From assembly GCF_021412625.1 (NCBI RefSeq), contig NZ_JAKCFI010000002.1, forward strand, positions 930,001 to 994,000: DNA of 64,000 nucleotides. Reading direction: 5' to 3'. Below are positions 42,060 to 50,784 of the stretch, in pieces (the first letter of the stretch is position 1; the number at the start of each line of letters is the position of its first letter). The stretch is from Myxococcus stipitatus. Lineage in GTDB: Bacteria > Myxococcota > Myxococcia > Myxococcales > Myxococcaceae. Position numbers and translations under genes: made by a program. The notes beneath the pieces were generated by a model. It had not been told where the DNA came from, searched no databases, and worked only from the letters and a program-made list of their open reading frames with translations.

Positions 42060-45000
42060 TTAATTGCACGATTTCATGACGGAATCCTCTTCCAGGCACC
42101 GCGACATGCACAGTGATGTCTTCGAAAGACTCCACGCGAGCAGGCCAGGAGCGATGAAAGTGGAGCCGAATCGACCCGCAGACCTCATCGCGCTGGTTCC
42201 CACAAACGACCGAGCACCCGTTCCACCCAAGGCCCTACCGAGCCGATGCCCGAATGAACTAAGAAGCGTAGTGTTATGGGAGCCGCGGTGAAATAGGGCC
42301 CATTTTGGAACGGGAACGAACGGGATCATGTAAAGCCACACGTAGGCATTCTCGCTCTCAAGGCACGCCGAATAGCAGCCTTGGTAGTCTTCTCCTCCCC
42401 AAGGCCACAGTCCAGTCTCGTCGATGAAGTACAGCGGATTGTTCACTGCGTAGGCATACGCTGGAAGGCCGCGCCCCTGCTGTGCCGTGAAATCTATGTA
42501 CTCTGGATCCGCCAATATTGGTTCCGGCTGGAAATACCGAGCGACAGCAGGATCGTAATAGCGGTTCCAGTTTTCGAAGAGGCCGGTTTCGGCGTCGTAG
42601 TACTGGCCGGGGAAGCGGAGGGGAGAGGCGAAGGGTTGAGCGCCGGACTGGAAGCGGCGGTACTCATAGCCTTCGATGATGGCGCCAGCGTGCGAGGGGT
42701 TGGAGTTGGGGCCTGAGGTGAAGGCGACTGCAATGCGGCCTGCGGAAGGCTGGAGCCAGGCAGTGGTCTTGCGGCCGAGGTGTCCCGTGAAGGAAGCCAG
42801 GGTGGTGCCGGTGTCGCCGTCCTTGACGTGGACGGTGTCGTCCTCGGCGCCGCCACCGGAGAGGGACTCGGTGTCGACGAGGTGGAAGAGGACGCGGGCC
42901 TGGACGGTGAGGCTGGAGGAGCCAGCCACCTGGGTGAAGTCGGCGAGAGTGGAGGAGAGGCCGTTGGGGTAGGGGTGGGCGGTGGAGGCGTGGAGGGAGA
43001 CGTGGTTGGGGAGGCCGAAGGCGTCATGGTCCGTGACGTCGGTGACACGAAGCTGGGAGTCGAGTGTCAAAGCGGCCTTGGCAATGTGGTCGGTGACGAA
43101 GAAGCGGATGCCGCAGGCGGTGGCTTCGCCGTGTCTGTCGCAGGTGGTGGAGGCGTCGGACTGGCGTGCCCAACTGGAGGAGAGGCGTCCGCGCACCACG
43201 GCGACAGCCCTGTCACCCAGCCAGACGTAGTCGTCAGTGACGAGGTAGGCCGCGCCGGAGGCGTTGCTGCCATTGCCCTGGTCGACGAGGAGGTGCTTGG
43301 CGCCGTCGTAGAAGAATTCGTCCTTGTTGCCGTTTTCGTAGCCCTTGGCCCTGCGGCGGCCCTCGGCGTCATAGAAGTAGTTGTAGCTGGCGCCGTTGAC
43401 GCGGACGGCGCGGAAGACGGTGTCCGTGGCGACGGAGGTGTCCTGGCCGTAGAAGAATTCGAGGAGGGAGGCGTCGGCGCCCGTCATCCACTTGCCTTGA
43501 GCCTTCTGGAGTGCGCGGCCGTCAGAGTCGTAGGCGTAGCGGGACTGGAGGGAGGCGTCGGTTTGAGAGGTGAGTGAGGAGAGCCAGTCGGCGGCGCCGG
43601 AGGAGGCGAGGGTGGAGGTGGAGGGGAAGCCGTCCTCGGAGGAGGAGGAGCGGTTGCTGCGGCTGTCATAGCCGTAGGAGGTGTCGAGGGAGGTGCCGGA
43701 CTGGGCGCCGGTGAGTTGGCGGCCGGTGAGGCGCAGGAGCCTGTCGTAGGTGAAAGTCTCCGTGCGGGCGGTGCCGCCGAGGACGCAGGTGTCGGTACGA
43801 AGGACTTGGTCAGCGGCCCACTGGTAGTTGCGCTGGAAGATGTCGCCGGCGCCGGTGGAGGCGGCGCTGGAGGTGACGCGGAGGGAGCGCAGGCGTCCCG
43901 TCAAGTCATAGCCGGTACCGGAGGAGGGAGGTGAGGAGGAGCAGCCGCCGGAGGAGGCGCTGGCGTCGCCGCCGACGGCGTAGTCGACGGAGGCGGAGGA
44001 GGAGCCGTTGTCGTGGAGGAGGCGGTAGCTGCGCAGGCCGCCGAAGGGCTCCCAGCGGATGTCGCTCAGCAGCGTTCGGGGAGTGCCCCAGGAGGTGCCG
44101 TCATGGAGGGTGACTTCAATGCCGGTGACGCGGTGGGAGTTGGCGCCGGAGCCATAGAGGTAGTGGACCTGCCGGCCGTAGGGGTAGGTGACGCGCTCGA
44201 GGCCTCCGTCGGCCGTATACGCATAGAGGGTGTGGGGGTTGTTGTTGGCGTTGCCGCCGCAGGAGCCGTCGCGTGCGCGGACTTCGGCGGTGACGCGGCC
44301 CTCCTCGTCATAGCGGTACCAGGTGAAGCCGAAGGAGTCCTGCTTGTAGCGAAGACGTCCCAGCGAGCGAGAGGAGGCGGTGGAGAGGTCGAGTCCAGTG
44401 CCGCAGCCGGAGGGGGGCGCGCCTGTGTCGTCGTAACCGAGGCGGTAGAGGGCCGTCCGCAGGGAGCCGGAGACCTTCTCCACGAGCTTGAGCCGGGAGA
44501 GGTTGTCGTAGGTGTATTCGACGCGCTCGCCCAGGGCGCGCATGGCGGCGGTTTCGCGGAGGATGCGGTTGCCTTGGGCGTCGTAGGCGAGTCGAAGCGT
44601 GCCCGTTGCCTGGGCGGGCGTCACCTCCACGAGGCGATGGAAGTCGTCATAGACATAGGTGGAGGCGGGCTGGGTGCAGGTCGAGTAGGAGTCGGAGGCC
44701 GCGCAGCCCGATTTGATGCCGGTGATGTTGCCCTGGGCATCACGAGCGAAGAGAGTCTTGGTGGCGGCGCTGCTTCCGCCCGGGTACTGGAGGAGGCTCT
44801 CCAGGCGGTTGGCGCGGTCATAGCTGGGGTGGTTGCAGAGGTCGGAGAGAGGAGTGCCGGAGGAGACGTCCGAGACGCCGCCGCACCAGGCGGGAGGGGC
44901 GTTGAAAGCGTGGCCGATGGCGGTGAGGTTGTCGGCGCCGTCATAGGCCGCGGAGGCGGAGAAGCTGCCGGAGCCCTCACCCCACTTCTCGAGGACGGGA

Positions 45001-47546
45001 CGCTTGTGGGCGTCGGCGGCGTAGCTCATGACGAAGCGGGTTTCTGCGACAGTGCCATTCATGGCGACATGGCGAGCCTCCTTGAGGGTGCCGTCGGGCC
45101 AGTAGGCGTACTCCACGCGCTCGGTCCACCCGGTGCCGTCGGAGTTGGGGGCGCGAGCGCGCCACTGGAGGTTGGGCGTCAGGGTGCCGGAGCAACTGGT
45201 GCTGGAGACACCGGTGCGGTAGCAATACACCTCGTAGGAGTCGGTGGCCCGGTGCTTGACGTAGGAGAGGCGGTCATCCAGGTAGCCGAACTGGATGGCG
45301 GGCTGGCTTCCGACTTGAGAGGAGATGAGGCGGTTCTCGACCCAGGTGTTGTTGGTGAGGGTGCCGTCGGGGTTTTCAATTTGGGTGGGGTTGCCCCAGA
45401 CGTCGTAGGTGTTGAACTTGGTTTCCAGCGGCGTCGTGCCAGGTGCTTGAGAGGGGTACCTGACGATTTTCTGCATGTGGCCCGCGGCGGCGGTGCCGGC
45501 GTTGTGAGGCCAGTAGAAGTAGCGGGTGATGGGGAAGTCCTTGCCGGCCTCACAGTCAGTGGGAGTGCCGGAGGTAGCGACGTAGCAGGGGCCATGCTCC
45601 TCGACGACGCGGCCGAGCGGGTCGGGCGTGGTGTCGCCGACGGTGCGGGCGGTGAAGGTGAAAGTGGCGATGGTCTTCGGGACCTTGTCCCACCCTGTTG
45701 ATTTGAAGTCCTTGGTCCACCCGCTCCAGAGGGTAGCTTTGAGCCTGTCTCGGTTGGGCGGGGCCGTCGTCGAACTCTCATAGACATACTGTATTCGGGA
45801 ATATGGATTCTCATCGCTGGGGGAGGCGATGACAGAAGTCTGCTGTTTGTGACTGGGGAGCTGGAGGAAGTTGTAGCCGTAGGTGTAGGCGAAGTCGGTG
45901 CGCTGGAGGGCGTTGGAGCCATTGACGTCGGTGGCGCCGACGAGGACGGCGGATTTCTCGGTGAGGGCTTTGGGGCGGGAGCCGGTGGCGGCGGTGAAGA
46001 TGTTGGCCGTCCAGTTGCCGCGCTTGTCTTTGATTCCCTTCTCGAAGCCGGGGAAGGTGCGGCTGGAGTCGGTGCAGTCCCACTCGTACTGGACGCTGCC
46101 AGGGGAGCAGGACTGGGGGACGGTGCAGCTGTCGACGGTGCGGTAGGTGCGGGCCTCGTGGAAGGTGAAGGCCGTGGCCATGGGGAGGATTTCGTAGGAG
46201 CGGGTGAAGCCGGCGGCGGTGGACAACCCGTCGCCGCGGCCAGCCGTTTGGGTGACGACGTCGCGGACGTAGGGGGTGCTGCCGCAGCAGTTGGAGCCGG
46301 GCTGGCAGGTGCCGCGAGCGCCCCAGGAGACGGAGAGGGATTCGCCGGGGCCCTGAGTGGAGGTGACGCGAGCGTAGTAGGTATTCTCGTAGTCGTGCTG
46401 GGCGACAGTCTTTCCGTCACGACTGACGCGGAACTGGGTGGCGGTGTAGTCGTAGGTTTCGACGCGCTGGGGCTGGCCGGCGCCCCGGCTGGGAGAGGAG
46501 GCGGAGGCGAGGAGACCCGGACGCTCGACGCCGCCACTCTGGGTATAGGCGTAGGAGACGAGGCGCTGGGCGGAGGTGCCCGGGGCCTGGATGTCGATGG
46601 AGTCGAGGACGCACTCGGTGACGCTGCTGGTGCGTGAGAGGGCCTTGTAGGAGAAGAGCAGCTGGGTGCCGCTGTTGGTGGTGGCAGTGCTGATGTAGGG
46701 GACGCCGGCGGTGCTGCCTGCTTCGCCCGTGGGGCAGGAGATGCCAGGGGGCTGGGCATACGTCAGGGTGAGGAGGGTGTTGCCGGCGTAGTCCTCGATG
46801 CGGGAGAGGAAGTAGAAGGAGGTGGCCTCGTGGACGTGGTGGGCCTCGTAGACGTAGCGAAGGGCGTCGTCCTCGTGGAAGACGAAGCCGGTGGCGGTGC
46901 GCTCGAGGCGGCTGCGGAGGCTGAAGCTATAGCCGTCGTTGCCCGCGAAGCATGAAGAGGAGCCGGAGGGGATGGTGCACGAGGCGAAGGAGTACTGGTG
47001 TCCGCTGGTGTCGAGCAGGAGCCACTGGGTGGAGTAGCGGATTCGGACGACGGAGAGGAGGCTGTGCCACCAGCGCGCGGCGTGTTGATTCTGGGGGTCG
47101 GAGCCGTAGGGCTTGGGGACGGCGCGCAGGGTGGGGTAGTAGGTCCAGACGTCGAAGTGTGAGACGAAGTAGCGGACGAAGTTGAGCGTCCTGTTGCCGG
47201 TGGGGAGGATGGCCTCGAGGAAGGCTTCGTGACTCTGCCCGTTGGCGATGCTGAAGGGGTCGCCGATGTTGATGCTGCCGGAGGAGCCCGTCAGGGGGGT
47301 ATTCTTCCGGGAGCCGCCCATGCTGCCGAAATTCATGTTGGGAGGGGGAGGGCTGCCCGGAGGAGGGGGGGGGCCGCCGCTACCGCCAGGTGGAGGAGGA
47401 GCGCCCGGAGGGGGTGGGCCGTTGCAGCAGGAGGTGTCGTCGCAAGGCGACGGGCCCATGGGCTTGGTTGGACAGAAGGAGTCCTGAGCGAGCGCGGCCC
47501 AGGAGGACAACAGCAGAAGACAGACGACGAGTCTCTGAAGGTTCAT
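42060..47546 (-). CDS. Secreted RHS-repeat protein B with a different C-terminal tip
   Basis: 1,828 residues. The signal peptide, Pro-rich segment, YD repeats and RHS core through residue 1662 repeat RHS-A. From residue 1663 it differs: YYDPAVARYFQPEPILADPEY and YAYAVNNPLYFIDETGLWPWG complete the RHS core. The tip that follows includes CYSACLESENAYVWLYMIPF, GHRLGRALGGTGARSF, SKTSLCMSRCLEEDS. The hydrophobic piece and paired Cys residues suggest a disulfide-bonded or membrane-active toxin, but no known toxin family is evident. A putative immunity gene starts 14 bases after its stop. The start ATG at 47546 overlaps an in-frame TGA of the amber-interrupted upstream frame. Confidence 0.9.
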   Translation of the reverse strand: MNLQRLVVCLLLLSSWAALAQDSFCPTKPMGPSPCDDTSCCNGPPPPGAPPPPGGSGGPPPPPGSPPPPNMNFGSMGGSRKNTPLTGSSGSINIGDPFSIANGQSHEAFLEAILPTGNRTLNFVRYFVSHFDVWTYYPTLRAVPKPYGSDPQNQHAARWWHSLLSVVRIRYSTQWLLLDTSGHQYSFASCTIPSGSSSCFAGNDGYSFSLRSRLERTATGFVFHEDDALRYVYEAHHVHEATSFYFLSRIEDYAGNTLLTLTYAQPPGISCPTGEAGSTAGVPYISTATTNSGTQLLFSYKALSRTSSVTECVLDSIDIQAPGTSAQRLVSYAYTQSGGVERPGLLASASSPSRGAGQPQRVETYDYTATQFRVSRDGKTVAQHDYENTYYARVTSTQGPGESLSVSWGARGTCQPGSNCCGSTPYVRDVVTQTAGRGDGLSTAAGFTRSYEILPMATAFTFHEARTYRTVDSCTVPQSCSPGSVQYEWDCTDSSRTFPGFEKGIKDKRGNWTANIFTAATGSRPKALTEKSAVLVGATDVNGSNALQRTDFAYTYGYNFLQLPSHKQQTSVIASPSDENPYSRIQYVYESSTTAPPNRDRLKATLWSGWTKDFKSTGWDKVPKTIATFTFTARTVGDTTPDPLGRVVEEHGPCYVATSGTPTDCEAGKDFPITRYFYWPHNAGTAAAGHMQKIVRYPSQAPGTTPLETKFNTYDVWGNPTQIENPDGTLTNNTWVENRLISSQVGSQPAIQFGYLDDRLSYVKHRATDSYEVYCYRTGVSSTSCSGTLTPNLQWRARAPNSDGTGWTERVEYAYWPDGTLKEARHVAMNGTVAETRFVMSYAADAHKRPVLEKWGEGSGSFSASAAYDGADNLTAIGHAFNAPPAWCGGVSDVSSGTPLSDLCNHPSYDRANRLESLLQYPGGSSAATKTLFARDAQGNITGIKSGCAASDSYSTCTQPASTYVYDDFHRLVEVTPAQATGTLRLAYDAQGNRILRETAAMRALGERVEYTYDNLSRLKLVEKVSGSLRTALYRLGYDDTGAPPSGCGTGLDLSTASSRSLGRLRYKQDSFGFTWYRYDEEGRVTAEVRARDGSCGGNANNNPHTLYAYTADGGLERVTYPYGRQVHYLYGSGANSHRVTGIEVTLHDGTSWGTPRTLLSDIRWEPFGGLRSYRLLHDNGSSSASVDYAVGGDASASSGGCSSSPPSSGTGYDLTGRLRSLRVTSSAASTGAGDIFQRNYQWAADQVLRTDTCVLGGTARTETFTYDRLLRLTGRQLTGAQSGTSLDTSYGYDSRSNRSSSSEDGFPSTSTLASSGAADWLSSLTSQTDASLQSRYAYDSDGRALQKAQGKWMTGADASLLEFFYGQDTSVATDTVFRAVRVNGASYNYFYDAEGRRRAKGYENGNKDEFFYDGAKHLLVDQGNGSNASGAAYLVTDDYVWLGDRAVAVVRGRLSSSWARQSDASTTCDRHGEATACGIRFFVTDHIAKAALTLDSQLRVTDVTDHDAFGLPNHVSLHASTAHPYPNGLSSTLADFTQVAGSSSLTVQARVLFHLVDTESLSGGGAEDDTVHVKDGDTGTTLASFTGHLGRKTTAWLQPSAGRIAVAFTSGPNSNPSHAGAIIEGYEYRRFQSGAQPFASPLRFPGQYYDAETGLFENWNRYYDPAVARYFQPEPILADPEYIDFTAQQGRGLPAYAYAVNNPLYFIDETGLWPWGGEDYQGCYSACLESENAYVWLYMIPFVPVPKWALFHRGSHNTTLLSSFGHRLGRALGGTGARSFVGTSAMRSAGRFGSTFIAPGLLAWSLSKTSLCMSRCLEEDSVMKSCN

Positions 47547-47568
47547 GGCGTCTTCCCGTGGAGCGTCG
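42561..47568. repeat. Large direct repeat, copy B (5,008 bp)
   Basis: Second copy of the block at 35401-40408, same orientation. It contains codons 1-1662 of the RHS-B gene and 22 bases upstream. The 2,152 bases between the copies hold the B tip, the putative immunity gene, the lipoprotein pseudogene and most of the TolB-like gene. Confidence 0.93.
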
Positions 47569-47608
47569 CAACCTGGCGGGACTTCTCTTCTTCAAATGGG
47601 ACGACGAT

Positions 47609-47971
47609 CTACGGCGCGGTTGGCTTCCAGGAGGCAGGAGGGATGCACCACTGGGCGTTTGCGGTGGGATGGGTGGTACGGCATTCCCACCCAGCAGGAC
47701 ATTCCGCGGAGTGCGCACACGTGCGAGTGCAGGTCCAGCCCTTGTCAGGGTCCGCCTGATAGTGAAGGCACAGGCCGCTGCGGCAGGCAGGCCCGCCCTC
47801 CTTTGCGCAATCCGCGCCCACCTCTCGATCTCCATCACCACGCAGGGTTTGGTGGTGCTCGGAGAAGACGCCGGCAGACGTCGGGGGGGATTCATTACAG
47901 CCGAGTGCACCGGCAAGGAGAGTGCACGCGAGGAATACAAACCGTCGGAACGACGACTCGGCGTAGGGCAT
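47609..47971 (-). CDS. Small Cys-rich lipoprotein
   Basis: 120 residues from the ATG at 47971 (MPYAESSFRRFVFLACTLL) with lipobox LGC (GALGCNESPP). Eight further Cys residues are spaced as DCAKEGGPACRSGLC, GWTCTRTC, AECPAGWEC and QWC, a disulfide-rich pattern seen in many myxobacterial surface lipoproteins. Its stop is TAG at 47609-47611. Reading on past that TAG in the same frame gives IVVPFEEEKSRQVATLHGKTP and a TGA overlapping the RHS-B start, which resembles the tail of the TolB-like protein. So the gene was either fused to, or has replaced, a TolB-like partner of RHS-B. Confidence 0.7.
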   Translation of the reverse strand: MPYAESSFRRFVFLACTLLAGALGCNESPPTSAGVFSEHHQTLRGDGDREVGADCAKEGGPACRSGLCLHYQADPDKGWTCTRTCAHSAECPAGWECRTTHPTANAQWCIPPASWKPTAP

Positions 47972-48256
47972 CGTGGGGTCCGTTGCTGGTTGTGGCTGGA
48001 ATGAACGGGAGCCTGGGTTGCATCTGACATATTCCCTGTTTGTTTGGAAGGCGACAAGGTGTGTTTGTTGTTTCTTGGTGGCTAGATGCTTGTGTGTGGT
48101 CGATGGGGTGGAATGTTTCGGTAATGTTTGATTTGTTGCTGGTCGTCTGGGTGTTGTTTGCGGGTTGTGTGGCCTCGGGTTTCGCGCCTCATCTGCTGTT
48201 GAGATGCAAAGCCTCGGGCGCGGCGCATGTGCATCCATGATGGGCGCTATAGCCAC
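47972..48256. other. AT-rich intergenic stretch upstream of the lipoprotein
   Basis: 285 bases with T-rich, low-GC composition unlike the rest of the window (for example around 48055-48170). It probably includes the lipoprotein/RHS-B promoter. I see no convincing gene. Confidence 0.4.
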
Positions 48257-48560
48257 CCGTAGTTCGGCAACAGGCAGCTGTTGGCACCCAATGGCCATTC
48301 GCATGCCTGCGCGGGTGAGCGTCTTGAACGGATGCGACAGGTCGCCCATCTGCCCACTTTCGAGGACATCGAGGCGCTCATCCCTTTCGCCGTCGGAGAG
48401 CAGATCCGTTCGGGAACGTCAATCGGGTCTCCCAGGTGGTAGAGACGGCGCATTCCTATGCGAGTGGTAGCAGCATCAACCTGGCGACCCGCGCGCAGCC
48501 GGTGAGCGCGGGAGTCGAAGTGGTGCGCATGCGCGCCCTCTATTGGTGGACACGGAGGTT
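48257..48560 (+). pseudogene. Decayed fragment of an amidohydrolase gene
   Basis: From 48266 the frame reads GNRQLLAPNGHSHACAG, ERLERMRQVAHLPTFEDIEAL, then a TAG at 48440. This aligns with NGQLLPPNGQFLLLPPRERL, ERMRRVARLLTSEDIEAL of the intact amidohydrolase at 49446-50771. After a -1 shift the alignment resumes as VVETAHSYASGSS (versus VVEHLACADVAGG). It covers only an internal part of the gene, lacks start and end, and is a diverged, broken paralogue. Confidence 0.8.
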
Positions 48561-48595
48561 GGCCTCGCGAACGTCAGCCCCGTGGACTCCGATAC

Positions 48596-49167
48596 CTTGG
48601 CCCCTCTCCACCCAACGTCTATCTCGCGCCAAGGGAAGGTCGCGACGCCGTGGGTACAGCCTTCGAATGGGCGGATCTCGGTCCGGTTCGAAGCGAATTC
48701 AGCGGGTCCGGCGGGCTCCGGCGCGTGGTGTTGGAAGGGTATGCGTTCAGCGTTATAAGCAGGCTTGGTCTTGTCGCCACATGGGGAGGAGATCTCGGTT
48801 CTGGAGATGTGTCCGAGAGGAGCAGGTCGCACCTCTCGGCCTCGGATTCGAGGTGGATGATGAGCGAATCATCTCGGTATCGATGCATTGGCCGAGCGCC
48901 GAGGATCGTACGTCCGCTTGCCAGGAGTTCGCCCGCGCGCTTCGCGAGCTGACAGCAAAGTTCGACGCCCCCATGCGCCAAGATGGGCGTCTGTGCCAGG
49001 AGAGGCTGGAGACACCCACGTACGTACTCCACTGTGCCTCCTGGCGGCTTGGAGCCTCTGGTCTCGTCCTTGCTGCGAACCCATCCTTGGAGGACCTCAT
49101 GCAGGTTGTCCTGAGCGTCAATATCGGCCCGGCCCAGACTGCCGTCTGTGACTCGCCAACCCTGTAG
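48596..49167 (+). pseudogene. Possible frameshifted coding remnant of unknown family
   Basis: Two stretches read like protein in different plus-strand frames. One is YLGPSPPNVYLAPREGRD, AVGTAFEWADLGPVRSEF (frame 2, about 48597-48770). The other is FEVDDERIISVSMHWPSAED, QEFARALRELTAKFDAPM and ANPSLEDLMQVVLSVNIG (frame 1, ending at the TAG at 49165-49167). Together they could be one gene split by a frameshift. I do not recognise the family. A 214-codon minus-strand frame over the same DNA looks like a shadow. Bases 49168-49445 hold nothing I can identify. Confidence 0.4.
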
Positions 49168-49445
49168 CCAGCGTGGCGGGTCATGCGCCTGGGGGCAGTG
49201 GGCCCATGAGTTCTCGGGAAGGAGGAAGAAGTCGATTCGCTCTCGCTGGAGGAGGGCGCACACTGGCGGTGCTCTGTTGGATGGCCCGATTCGCTGGAAC
49301 GGTCTCGGAGTGGCTCGGGCGCAAGCCTTGCCTCTACTGAGCGGGCGAGCAGTGCCGATGTTCCCGCTCCGGCCTGAGGCGGCCGGGTTTCCCGGACTTA
49401 CCCCGCTCCCGTCTCCCCGGTCCCGTGCTATGACACGGGGCGGAC

Positions 49446-50771
49446 ATGGAAGGTCGCCTGCTGCTGAAGAACTGCGCTGTGTTCCGAGCGGATGGACGGG
49501 TCCGTCGGGGCATGGCCGTGGTCGTCGAGGGCGGCGTCATTCGTCGGGTCGCGGCGGACGCACAGGTCCCCGTCCTGCCGGGTGACTGGGAGGTGGCGTG
49601 TCGTGGCCGCCTCGTGGCCCCCGGGTTGGTGGACAGCCACTCTCACCTCGTCAACGGGCAACTGCTGCCACCCAATGGCCAGTTCCTGCTCCTGCCGCCG
49701 CGAGAGCGCCTGGAGCGGATGCGCCGCGTGGCCCGCCTGCTCACCTCCGAGGACATCGAGGCGCTGACCCGCTTCGCCGCCGCCCGCTCGCTGCGGGATG
49801 GTGTCACCCTCGTGGTGGAGCACCTGGCGTGCGCGGACGTGGCGGGAGGGCTCGCCGCCCAGGCCCGCGCCGCGGAGAGCGTGGGCCTGCGCATGCTCCT
49901 GAGCCACTCCACGCACAGCATGGATGGCTCCACCCAGGCCGACGCGTGGCTGGAGGCCAACGTCGACTTCGCGCGCCGCCACGCCAGACACCGCCTGGTG
50001 CGCGGCGCCCTGGGCTTCCACGCGTCGTACACCTGCGAGGACGCGCTCCTGTCGCGCATCTCCCGGCTCAGCGCGGAGCTGGATGTCCCCACCGTCTTCC
50101 ACCTCGCGGAGAACGAGGACGACCTCAGCACCACCTACGCCCGCCATGGTCAGCGGGTGGTGCCCCGGCTGGACTCGCTGGGGCTGCTCAGCCCCCGCGC
50201 CGTCGCCGGTTACGCCCGCGCGCTCGACAACGCCGAGGCCACGCGCCTGGAGCAGACCGGGACGTTCGTTTCGCTCGCGGCGCGCGGCGTGCGCACGCTG
50301 GAGCGCGGCACGGACCCCATGGAGGCCATCCTCCTGCGCCTGCACCTGCTCGGCCTGGGCACGGGCGGCCATGGCACCCTCCAGGACGAGCTGCTCGCCG
50401 CGCTCGTGGGCGTGCTGCGCATCTCCCGCGCCGGCCACCTGCCGGACGTGGACAGCACCCTGGCCCACCTGCTCGTCAATGGTCCGGCCGAGCTGTGCAC
50501 CCGCCTGTTCGGGCTGCCCTCGGGCACCGTGGAGGAGGGCAGCCTCGCGGACCTCGTCGTCTACGACTCCATCCCCGCCGCCGACCCGGAGACGGGCTAC
50601 TCGCCCTACCTCATCGGCCAGCTCTCCCGCTCGCCGGTGGCCTGGACGGTGGTCGACGGCCGCGTGTGCGTGCGCGAGGGGCAGCTGCTCGGCACCGACT
50701 ACGTGGACCTGTCCCGCGCCGCCACCGAGGCGCTGGAGCGCGTCTGGTCCCGCGCGAAGCTGGGAAGCTGA
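49446..50771 (+). CDS. SsnA-like metal-dependent amidohydrolase, active site incomplete
   Basis: 441 residues. The composite beta-sandwich/TIM-barrel layout of the amidohydrolase superfamily is clear: VAPGLVDSHSHL (HxH metal motif), GALGFHASYTCED, FHLAENEDD, and a C-terminal EEGSLADLVVYD. It is closest in order to SsnA/chlorohydrolase-type enzymes. The late barrel motif that usually reads GTDG or GSDG is GTGGHG here, so the catalytic Asp seems to be missing, and the segment ALDNAEATRLEQTG lacks the His usually before it. It may have another function or be inactive. The RlmI-like gene follows after 13 bases. A broken paralogue lies upstream. Confidence 0.8.
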   Translation: MEGRLLLKNCAVFRADGRVRRGMAVVVEGGVIRRVAADAQVPVLPGDWEVACRGRLVAPGLVDSHSHLVNGQLLPPNGQFLLLPPRERLERMRRVARLLTSEDIEALTRFAAARSLRDGVTLVVEHLACADVAGGLAAQARAAESVGLRMLLSHSTHSMDGSTQADAWLEANVDFARRHARHRLVRGALGFHASYTCEDALLSRISRLSAELDVPTVFHLAENEDDLSTTYARHGQRVVPRLDSLGLLSPRAVAGYARALDNAEATRLEQTGTFVSLAARGVRTLERGTDPMEAILLRLHLLGLGTGGHGTLQDELLAALVGVLRISRAGHLPDVDSTLAHLLVNGPAELCTRLFGLPSGTVEEGSLADLVVYDSIPAADPETGYSPYLIGQLSRSPVAWTVVDGRVCVREGQLLGTDYVDLSRAATEALERVWSRAKLGS

Positions 50772-50784
50772 TACAGGGGCGTCC

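Noticed and set aside
34864..47568. The duplication as an assembly artefact
   Set aside because: Not fully excluded, but each copy has its own unique flanks on both sides (different tips, different upstream genes), which a simple duplication artefact would not create.
48619..49263. A 214-codon minus-strand frame in the decayed zone
   Set aside because: No ribosome site, no recognisable motif, and the plus strand holds the better coding signals.
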